Both the position numbers and the translations under genes were made by a program. This document shows, one piece after another, positions 1 to 4,922 of a stretch of 9,065 nt of DNA. The DNA is from a bacterium (GTDB taxonomy: Bacteria; Chloroflexota; Dormibacteria; UBA8260; Bog-877). Numbering within the stretch: the stretch's first letter is position 1; every line of letters starts with the position of its first letter. The stretch lies in assembly GCA_021791345.1 (NCBI GenBank), contig JAJYWT010000050.1:1-9065 (forward strand), written 5' to 3'. The notes under the pieces are model-generated. The model was not told where the DNA came from, made no database searches, and was given only the letters and a program-made list of their open reading frames with translations.

Positions 1-1023
1 CAATTCCGAATCCAGGCGACTCTTGAGCAGGCGCGCCGTGAGCTTGGTGCCCTCCCGCCCGGCCAGCGGGGAGGTATTGATCCCCACAGTCATGGCCAGG
101 CTCGGCTCGTCCACCAGGATGGGCTCCAAGGGCTCGGGATCCTGGGGGTCGGCGAGGGTGTCGCCGATGGAGACGTCGGCAAATCCAGCGACCAGCACGA
201 TCTCCCCTGGCCCTGCCGACTCCACCACGACCCGCTCCAATCCCTCGGTGCCGAAGAGCTCCACGACCCGACCGGACTCCACCCCCCCTCCGGCCCGGCA
301 CAGTGCGACCGTGGCTCCTCGAACGATCTCGCCCCGATGCACGCGACACACCGCCAGCCGGCCCAGGTAGGGCGAGGCATCGAGGTTGGTGACCAGCGCC
401 TGCAGCGCGCCCCCAGGCTCGTGCTCGGGCGCCGGCACCGAGGCCAGGATGGCCTCGAAGAGCGGCTCGAGGGAGGTGCCGGTGGTGGCGGGAGTGGCGG
501 ACGCCCAGCCCTCCTTGGCGCTGGCATAGAGGATCGGGAAGTCCAGCTGCCCCTCGTCGGCGTCCAGGTCCAGGAACAGATCCTCCACCTCCCGCACCAC
601 CTCAGCCACTCTGGAGTCCGGTCGATCGACCTTGTTGACCACCACCAGAACCGCCAGCCTGGCCTCCAGGGCCTTGCGCAGCACGAAGCGGGTCTGGGGC
701 AGAGGACCCTCCGAGGCGTCCACCAGGAGCAGCACCCCATCCACCATGGCCAAGGCCCGCTCCACCTCGCCGCCGAAGTCAGCGTGCCCGGGAGTGTCCA
801 CGATGGTGATCCGGGTGCCCCGGTAGCGCACCACCGTGTGCTTGGCCAGGATGGTGATCCCCTTCTCCCGCTCCAGGTCCCCAGAGTCCATCACCCGGTC
901 AGCGACCACCAGGTTCGCCCGGAAGGCTCCGGTCTGACGCAGCATGGCGTCCACCAGGGTGGTCTTCCCATGGTCAACGTGCGCCACCAGGGCCACGTTG
1001 CGCAGGTCGGAGCGCCTCTCCAC
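1..1023 (-). CDS. typA: TypA/BipA ribosome-associated translational GTPase (3' end outside the window)
   Basis: TypA/BipA is an elongation-factor-like GTPase that binds the ribosome and helps 50S assembly and stress or cold adaptation. The visible 341 codons cover the GTPase domain and domain II. G motifs are readable: AHVDHGKTT (residues 14-22), a switch I region with EREKGIT (50-56), DTPGH (75-79) and NKVD (129-132). Near the window edge, the residues around [20 protein letters not shown] match the TypA region just after domain II; the rest of a roughly 600-aa protein lies beyond base 1. The start is GTG at 1023-1021. No other start exists between it and an in-frame TGA about 50 nt upstream, and a GGTGGAG stretch precedes it closely. 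The gene follows the channel gene by 45 bp on the same strand, so the two may share a transcript and both lie downstream of the intron. The symbol is given because the combination of motifs is specific. Confidence 0.93.
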   Translation of the reverse strand, partial: MERRSDLRNVALVAHVDHGKTTLVDAMLRQTGAFRANLVVADRVMDSGDLEREKGITILAKHTVVRYRGTRITIVDTPGHADFGGEVERALAMVDGVLLLVDASEGPLPQTRFVLRKALEARLAVLVVVNKVDRPDSRVAEVVREVEDLFLDLDADEGQLDFPILYASAKEGWASATPATTGTSLEPLFEAILASVPAPEHEPGGALQALVTNLDASPYLGRLAVCRVHRGEIVRGATVALCRAGGGVESGRVVELFGTEGLERVVVESAGPGEIVLVAGFADVSIGDTLADPQDPEPLEPILVDEPSLAMTVGINTSPLAGREGTKLTARLLKSRLDSEL

Positions 1024-1045
1024 CGCTCCACCATAACCGGGACGG

Positions 1046-1058
1046 CCGGACGGTCCGG
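1046..1058. repeat. GC-rich inverted repeat between the channel gene and typA
   Basis: CCGGACGGTCCGG forms a 5-bp perfect stem with a 3-nt loop in the 45-bp gap. It lacks a T-run, so it is not a good intrinsic terminator. It could be a weak pause or mRNA-stability hairpin. Confidence 0.3.
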
Positions 1059-1068
1059 TGCCCGATGA

Positions 1069-2088
1069 TCAGCTCAGGGCCAGCGCCGTCCTGTCCACCT
1101 CGACGGCGGAGCCCAGCACCACCAGCAGATCGCCCCCGAGGACCACCTGGTCATCTCCGGGCCCCACGAACAGCTCCCCTGTGGGACGGCGGAGGGCCAG
1201 GATACGGGCCGTGCCCCGATCCGCCAGACCGGACTCCCGCACCGTGGCGCCCGCCCTCCGCCAGTCCTCGGGCACGACGATCTCCTCGACCCCGAGGGTC
1301 CCGGAGCCGGACCTCAGGGTGTCGATCACCTCCACCACCCCGGGCCGGAGGGCCATCTCGGCCATTCGGTGCCCGGCCATCTGATATGGGGAGAGCACCC
1401 GATCCGCTCCGGCCAGCTGGAGCCGGCGAAGGGACTCCGGCTGCCCGGCGCGGGCGATGATAAAGAGCTTGGAGTTGAGGGAACGGGCGGCCAGCGTGAT
1501 GTAGACGGCCCGCTCGTCCGCGTCCACGGCGCAGACCACACCGCGGGCGCGCTCCACACCGGCCCGCCGCAGGACCTCCTCCGAGGCGGCATCTCCCTCC
1601 AGGAAGAGCCGCCCTTCCCGCGAGAGGCGGCCCACCGCCTCGGGGTTGTTGTCGATGGCCAGATAGGGCACCCCGGCCCGTTCCAGCTCCGCCACCACCT
1701 GGGTCCCGATCCGCCCATAGCCGCAGAGGATGAAGTGGCCACTAAGCGCCGAGACGTCCCGCTCCAACTGGCGTGCCATCCTCCACCGGCTCAGCTGGCC
1801 ACTGCTCACCAGCTCGGCGAAGAGGCCGAGCGAGTAGAGCATAGTGCCCACTCCGATCACGATCAGGCCGATGCTGAAGAGCCGACCCGCCAGGGAGAGC
1901 GGATGAACCTCCTGGTAGCCCACGGTGGAGACCGTGATGACGGTCATGAAGGCGCTGTCGGCGAGGTCCCAGCCCTCTATGAGCATGTACCCCAGGGTGC
2001 CTCCGACCAGCACCGCGGCCAGCAAAAGCGCCGGTCGGGTGAAGCGTCGCAGCGGGTGCTGCGACCAGGCGCCGTGGGCCATGGTCAT
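1069..2088 (-). CDS. Two-TM potassium channel with cytoplasmic RCK (TrkA-N/TrkA-C) domain
   Basis: The protein (339 aa) is a Kch/MthK-like ligand-gated channel subunit expected to tetramerise in the membrane. TM1 is about residues 19-37. The pore helix and filter are about 45-60, with TVGYQE at 55-60. TM2 is about 67-91. An RCK Rossmann domain follows: the GYGRIG nucleotide-binding loop comes just after GHFILC, and AIDNN carries the acidic residue at the end of strand 2. A TrkA-C-like domain occupies roughly the last 75 residues (VEEIVVPEDWRRAG onward). The filter has Gln where canonical channels have the last Gly of TVGYG. The first ATG is at 2088-2086, with a second in-frame ATG two codons later (2082-2080). 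The group II intron ends at or within a few bases of the first ATG, so the mature mRNA may use the second. No Shine-Dalgarno is visible upstream because that sequence is intron. Ion selectivity and ligand are not deducible from the sequence. Confidence 0.9.
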   Translation of the reverse strand: MTMAHGAWSQHPLRRFTRPALLLAAVLVGGTLGYMLIEGWDLADSAFMTVITVSTVGYQEVHPLSLAGRLFSIGLIVIGVGTMLYSLGLFAELVSSGQLSRWRMARQLERDVSALSGHFILCGYGRIGTQVVAELERAGVPYLAIDNNPEAVGRLSREGRLFLEGDAASEEVLRRAGVERARGVVCAVDADERAVYITLAARSLNSKLFIIARAGQPESLRRLQLAGADRVLSPYQMAGHRMAEMALRPGVVEVIDTLRSGSGTLGVEEIVVPEDWRRAGATVRESGLADRGTARILALRRPTGELFVGPGDDQVVLGGDLLVVLGSAVEVDRTALALS

Positions 2089-2093
2089 TGGTA

Positions 2094-2143
2094 GTCAGGG
2101 GCGCGGTGTCGGCGCAGCCGACCCGTCTCCCCATTCCCCTTTC
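2094..2143 (-). other. Domain VI region of the outer intron
   Basis: After domain V the RNA has GAGACGG, then a TCGGC/GCCGA hairpin (TGC loop), then CACCGCGCC. The inner intron has the same GAGACGG, hairpin, CACCGCGCC order. GGGG and CCCC can close the lower stem. The A of CTACC (2092) aligns with the inner intron's branch-point A. The base of this stem is less perfect than in the inner intron, so the branch point and 3' splice site are provisional. Confidence 0.5.
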
Positions 2144-2176
2144 GATCCGTGCGTGCGGTTGTCCCGCACACGGCTC
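2144..2176 (-). other. Domain V (catalytic hairpin) of the outer group II intron
   Basis: This 33-nt hairpin starts GAGCCGT and ends ACGGATC. It has a seven-position lower stem, a two-nt bulge (GC), a six-bp upper stem (GTGCGG/CCGCAC) and a GACAA loop. Only the 3' end of the lower stem departs from the usual ACGGTTC. That puts an A opposite the G of the AGC catalytic triad instead of the usual G-U wobble. It lies 22 nt downstream of the RT stop codon, the normal place for domain V. Confidence 0.88.
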
Positions 2177-2198
2177 ACCGATGGTCTTCTGAGCATGG

Positions 2199-3539
2199 TT
2201 ACGCTGCCCCCGGATAGCGGATGGTGCCACGCAAGCGGTACAGACCTTGGGCTTGAAACCAGTCGTTCGTCCATGAGGCGGCCCGCCCTGGCGTGAGGTT
2301 CCGCCCGTGCCGCCTCACCAAGAAGCGGACCAGCCGGCGCCACACGTAGTCGTCCACCTGACCGAACTTGATAGCGGCGTTCCCGGTGCGGAAGTAGTTG
2401 CCCCAGCCCCGCAGGATCGGGTTCAGGTCCCGGATCAACGCCCGGATGTCCTTCACCCCGTTGCGGCTGCGGTCGGTTCGGGCATGCACCTTCTGGCGTA
2501 TCCGCTTCATGCTGCGATCTGACGGCCAGCGCTGCAGGTAGTAGCGGCGGATGCCGCGCTCCAGCAACCGGCCTGAGATGCGAGCACGGAAGTGGCAGCC
2601 CAGGAAGTCGAAGCCCTCTCGACCCTCGCGAAGGTCAACCATCCGCGTCTTGTCCGGGTGCAGCTCCAGCCCCAGTTCCGCCAGGGTCGTCCTGGCCGTC
2701 TCCAGGGCCGCGTTGGCTTCCGCCTCGGTCCGGCAGAGAACCACGAAGTCGTCGGCATAGCGCACCAACTCCCCCGGTCCCCGCTTCGCCCAGGCCTCGT
2801 CCAACGCGTGCAGGTAGATGTTGGACAGCAAGGGTGAGATCACCCCACCTTGGGGCGTCCCCGAGACCGTCTCCAGGGTCCGCCCTTCCTCCATCACACC
2901 CGCTGTGAGCCACAGGCGGATCAGCTTGAGCACCCGCCGGTCGGACACCCGCTGGCCCACGGCCCCGAGCAACCGCGCGTGGTCGATCTGGCCGAAGAAG
3001 TCGCGGATGTCGCACTCCAGAACCCGATCGTATCCTCGTGGGAAGCCCACTCGGATGCGCTCCAGTGCTTGGGTGGCCGAACGCCGTGGCCGGAAACCGT
3101 ACGACGAGGGCAGGAAGTCCGCCTCGAAGATCGGCTCCAACACCAGCTTGGCCGCCTGTTGCACCACCCGGTCCCGGACCGTCGGGATGCCCAGCCGCCG
3201 CTCGCCGCCGCCTGGTTTCGGTATCGCCCTTGGCCTAACTGGCGCCGGGCGGTACCGGCCTGCCCGGAGTGCATCCTGGAGTTCCAAGAGCATCCGCTCC
3301 ACCCCATATGCCTCCACGTCGGCCAGGGTCTCGCGATCGACCCCAGCCGCTCCCCGATTGCTGCGGACCCGCTCCCACGCCTCCTCCAGGACGTTACCCC
3401 GGAAGATCCGGTCGTACAGGGCATGGAAGTGCCGCTCCGGCGACCGCTTGGCCGCCACCCATAGCTGACGTTGCAGGCGTCGCACCTTGTCGACAGGCGG
3501 ATGCCCGCCGGGGGAGATGGGCTGGGTCACCCCTGCCAT
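2199..3539 (-). CDS. ltrA: Group II intron reverse transcriptase/maturase (LtrA family, no endonuclease domain)
   Basis: This 446-aa intron-encoded protein helps its RNA fold and splice and reverse-transcribes it at the target site. RT motifs are in order and intact: GAAGVD (63-68), the IPKPGGGERRLGIPTVRDRVVQ region (from 106), SYGFRP (146-151), ECDIRDFF with catalytic Asp177, SGTPQGGVISPLLSNIYL (from 226), YADD (261-264), and FDFLGCHF (310-317). The maturase (X/thumb) domain follows, with LNPILRGWGNYF at 372-383 and DYVWRRLVRFL after it. No C-terminal HNH endonuclease is present; the protein ends about 25 residues after the NDWFQAQGLYRL segment. The start is ATG 3539-3537 because the open frame upstream is intron RNA (domains I-III) with no RT homology; a GTG at 3530 is an alternative. 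No frameshift is seen, so the protein is probably active. It is the only RT in the window and is likely to serve the ORF-less inner intron as well. Confidence 0.93.
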   Translation of the reverse strand: MAGVTQPISPGGHPPVDKVRRLQRQLWVAAKRSPERHFHALYDRIFRGNVLEEAWERVRSNRGAAGVDRETLADVEAYGVERMLLELQDALRAGRYRPAPVRPRAIPKPGGGERRLGIPTVRDRVVQQAAKLVLEPIFEADFLPSSYGFRPRRSATQALERIRVGFPRGYDRVLECDIRDFFGQIDHARLLGAVGQRVSDRRVLKLIRLWLTAGVMEEGRTLETVSGTPQGGVISPLLSNIYLHALDEAWAKRGPGELVRYADDFVVLCRTEAEANAALETARTTLAELGLELHPDKTRMVDLREGREGFDFLGCHFRARISGRLLERGIRRYYLQRWPSDRSMKRIRQKVHARTDRSRNGVKDIRALIRDLNPILRGWGNYFRTGNAAIKFGQVDDYVWRRLVRFLVRRHGRNLTPGRAASWTNDWFQAQGLYRLRGTIRYPGAA

Positions 3540-3826
3540 GCCCTGACGCGTTCCCGCTCGGTCAGCGTGACCAAAGTCGGGGCCCTTCCCACCAGTTGCG
3601 CCCATGGACGCACTTCTGGCCGGTACTACGACCCCGTCGGACTCCCGCTGCGCTCCGTTCGACTTCACCATCGGCTTATACGAACGGTCTTTGCCTGACG
3701 ACGGCGGCGCAGACGGGTCTCTCCTGTCCCGGAACCAACCTTGAGCATGTGCCGCTCCCCATACCCCGGAGGGACCCGGCAGACGTGACCCCTGGAACCG
3801 GGCCTGCCGGACGTGGCCTTCGCCGT

Positions 3827-3832
3827 GAAATG
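3827..3832 (-). other. EBS1 of the outer intron (exon recognition loop)
   Basis: CATTTC lies in an 11-nt variable loop between the conserved segments GAGCCGAGCC and GGCGAAGGCC. It pairs with CAGATG immediately upstream of the outer 5' splice site: G-C, T-A, A-T, G-U wobble and A-T, with the sixth position a C-C mismatch. The inner intron has its matching EBS1 at the same offset in the same loop. Confidence 0.6.
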
Positions 3833-3860
3833 AGCGGCTCGGCTCCCCCGTTGTAAATCT

Positions 3861-3925
3861 GTGAGGTAGGCCGCTGGCGCGGTGCCCACGCATAGGCATG
3901 AGTCCGTCTCCAGCAGCCCCCTCCA
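3861..3925 (-). other. Domain VI and 3' splice site of the inner intron
   Basis: GAGG (3920-3923) pairs with CCTC (3863-3866), and GGCTGCTGG (3910-3918) pairs with CCAGCGGCC (3869-3877). This leaves TA bulged at 3867-3868. The bulged A at 3867 is seven nucleotides from the 3' end (...CCTCAC at 3861), the classical position of a lariat branch point. An upper CTCATGC/GCGTGGG hairpin caps the domain. Confidence 0.75.
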
Positions 3926-3958
3926 GAACCGTGCATGCGGTTCTCCCGCACACGGCTC
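3926..3958 (-). other. Domain V (catalytic hairpin) of the inner group II intron
   Basis: This 33-nt hairpin starts GAGCCGT and ends ACGGTTC. The lower stem is seven pairs with the normal G-U wobble in the AGC triad, followed by a GC bulge, an upper stem GTGCGG/CCGCAT and a GAGAA loop. Compared with the outer domain V the structure is conserved: the upper-stem G-U pair here is G-C there. All expected catalytic features are present. Confidence 0.9.
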
Positions 3959-4043
3959 GCCCCCGGGCAGTCGGTCAGCACCATTCCGCCGTGCCACCGG
4001 CGTTGGACGCTGGCCCCAGCGCTCTGCGGTCGATCTGGCCGGT

Positions 4044-4078
4044 TCCCCGAAGGGAGCGGGTGAGTGGCCCCGAAGGGC
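4044..4078 (-). repeat. Pair of UUCG-tetraloop hairpins in domain IV of the inner intron
   Basis: On the minus strand GCCC-TTCG-GGGC (4067-4078) and TCCC-TTCG-GGGA (4044-4055) form two short, very stable hairpins. They lie where an RT ORF would sit in a full-length group II intron. They look like a compact replacement for domain IV. Confidence 0.6.
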
Positions 4079-4133
4079 AAGCCCGCAGCCAGACCAATCC
4101 CGAACGCACACCCGGCTGGAGGCCCTTCGCTCC

Positions 4134-4156
4134 GGTGAGGTTGTGTTGTCCTCACC
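4134..4156 (-). repeat. Seven-bp hairpin at the start of the inner intron's domain IV
   Basis: On the minus strand GGTGAGG and CCTCACC form a perfect 7-bp stem around a 9-nt loop, ACAACACAA. It lies just after the domain III-like segment and probably marks the base of a shortened domain IV. Confidence 0.5.
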
Positions 4157-4398
4157 ATCACCACTACCATATGGCCTCCTCCGACTTCCGCTCGACGCTC
4201 CACCACTTCGCATCGCTGCTTATAGGCTTCGCTGTTACTGGGCACTGCGGGTCGGCCAACCGCAGTCATAGATGCAAGTGCCGAGACGGATCTCTCCTGT
4301 TCCATGGTGGGCTGTGTGATCGTTCTGCTCCCCATACGCCCGTGGGTTCTTGGGTGCTGCACCTCCAAGGTCTTGGCACCGTCCGTGGCCTTCGCCTT

Positions 4399-4404
4399 CT
4401 CGCC
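4399..4404 (-). other. EBS1 of the inner intron
   Basis: GGCGAG is in the 11-nt loop between GAGCCGAGCC and GGCGAAGGCC, three nucleotides into the loop, exactly as for the outer intron's EBS1. It pairs with CTCGTC just upstream of the inner 5' splice site in all six positions, one of them a G-U wobble. Confidence 0.65.
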
Positions 4405-4631
4405 CAGGGCTCGGCTCCCACTTGGTCCCCCGTCTCCGAGGGCCTGCATTAGGACGCGGCAGGATTCCTGATCGTACGGACCGATCACTCGCTCGCCGTC
4501 CAAGACGACTTCGTCATGGCGCTTCGACAGTCGGGTCTCCCCTTCCACCGGCCACCAGCTACGGGGCTGCTTGGTCATTACCCCGACCGGACTTCCACCG
4601 GCAAGTCCACCACAGCTTGTCCAGGACGCAC

Positions 4632-4637
4632 GACGAG
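4632..4637 (-). other. IBS1 / insertion site of the inner intron inside the outer intron
   Basis: CTCGTC is the last six bases of outer-intron sequence before the inner intron's GTGCG. It is complementary to the inner EBS1 (4399-4404). The matching 3' flank is AGATTTAC, starting at 3860. The insertion point is in outer domain I, 29 nt upstream of the outer EBS1 in the spliced RNA. Confidence 0.6.
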
Positions 4638-4812
4638 GCTGCAGGACTCGCACGTCGCTACGGCCCACGCTCTTGCTCCCTCCTAAGAGGCTCTTGACGC
4701 CCCGCTCGGCCCGCCAGGTCTCCCCGACGAGCTGGGGCCTGCTACCGGGCGCTCCAGTTCCTACCCGGGCGGGACTCACACCCGCTGGCTGATTCCAGTT
4801 TCCAGGACGCAC

Positions 4813-4818
4813 CATCTG
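4813..4818 (-). other. IBS1 in the 5' exon of the outer intron
   Basis: CAGATG directly precedes the outer intron's GTGCG and pairs with outer EBS1 over five bases (AGATG with CATTT). The exon further upstream is intergenic, so the outer intron sits in the 5' leader of the channel transcript. Confidence 0.55.
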
Positions 4819-4822
4819 GCCA

Positions 4823-4851
4823 GTTGTATCCCCCCCGAGCCGCCCGCACAA
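4823..4851 (-). promoter_or_regulatory. Possible promoter for the intron/channel/typA transcript
   Basis: TTGTGC (4846-4851), a 17-nt spacer and TACAAC (4823-4828) give a weak sigma-70-like promoter on the minus strand. Transcription would start near 4815-4817, leaving only a few bases of 5' exon before the intron at 4812. Because the outer EBS1-IBS1 pairing needs bases 4813-4817, the real start may be further upstream. Confidence 0.25.
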
Positions 4852-4922
4852 GGGCGGGACCAGGACCACCTCCTCGGCTCGGAGGCGGGGCCAACGGCCC
4901 CTGCCGATATCCTGGGCGGCTG

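Larger units (their letters stand above)
3861..4631 (-). mobile_element. Inner ORF-less group II intron, inserted in domain I of the outer intron
   Basis: The intron is 771 nt on the minus strand. Its 5' end GTGCGTCCTGGA (4631-4620) is identical over 12 nt to the outer intron's 5' end. It has complete domains V (3926-3958) and VI and ends ...CCTCAC at 3861, before AGATTTAC of the outer intron. EBS1 GGCGAG (4399-4404) pairs with all six bases of IBS1 CTCGTC (4632-4637), one pair being a wobble. It is colinear with the outer intron: identical or near-identical segments occur at 4384-4396/3812-3824, 4327-4337/3754-3764 and 4284-4300/3711-3727. Their distances from the respective 5' ends differ by a steady 17-18 nt once the inner intron is excised. 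No RT or remnant of one is visible; domain IV is a short set of hairpins. It presumably depends on a maturase supplied in trans. Confidence 0.87.
2087..4812 (-). mobile_element. Outer group II intron, carries the RT and is interrupted by an inner intron (twintron)
   Basis: Read on the minus strand, the intron begins at 4812 with GTGCGTCCTGGA (group II 5' consensus GTGYG) and ends with domains V and VI next to the channel start codon. Its 5' piece is 4632-4812 (181 nt) and its 3' piece is 2087-3860. The 771-nt inner intron separates them. Without the insert it is about 1955 nt, a usual size for an ORF-bearing group II intron. The RT ORF occupies domain IV and ends 22 nt before domain V. A GGGAGTCCGACGGGGTCGTA segment upstream of the ORF (around 3650-3628) resembles domain III of bacterial group II introns. 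EBS1 CATTTC (3827-3832) pairs with IBS1 CAGATG (4813-4818) over five of six bases. The 3' end is uncertain: by alignment with the inner intron it is near 2087 (...CCAAT) or 2091 (...CTAC). I cannot assign a structural class with confidence. Confidence 0.85.

Noticed and set aside
1024..1068. Intrinsic terminator between the channel gene and typA.
   Set aside because: The inverted repeat has only a 5-bp stem and no T-run follows on either strand.
2199..3539. RT as a retron, DGR or CRISPR-associated RT.
   Set aside because: It has a maturase X domain and lies between intron domains III and V. No msr/msd, template/variable repeat pair, or CRISPR array is seen.
3600..3613. A third GTGCGTCC (minus strand, starting 3613), preceded by GGCCAGAA, resembling the outer exon/intron border.
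   Set aside because: It lies downstream of the domain III-like segment and close to the RT start, and what follows has no similarity to intron domain I. It is taken as chance or an internal repeat.
3540..3953. N-terminal extension of the RT to 584 aa.
   Set aside because: The extra 138 codons run through intron RNA including domain VI of the inner intron and the conserved domain I segments, with no RT-like sequence. ATG 3539 gives a normal length.
4134..4140. GACGA in the inner intron hairpin near 4525 as a possible EBS1 for the inner exon.
   Set aside because: It is self-complementary with the adjacent TCGTC and the outer intron has a different hairpin there, so it is a stem. The loop at 4399-4404 matches better and in register with the outer intron. 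(Coordinates of this entry point to the general domain only.)
2087..4812. Two separate introns in tandem rather than nested.
   Set aside because: The RT-bearing intron has no GTGCG start or early domain I after the first domain VI; it resumes at a point homologous to about 180 nt into the other intron, and the missing 5' part is found at 4632-4812.
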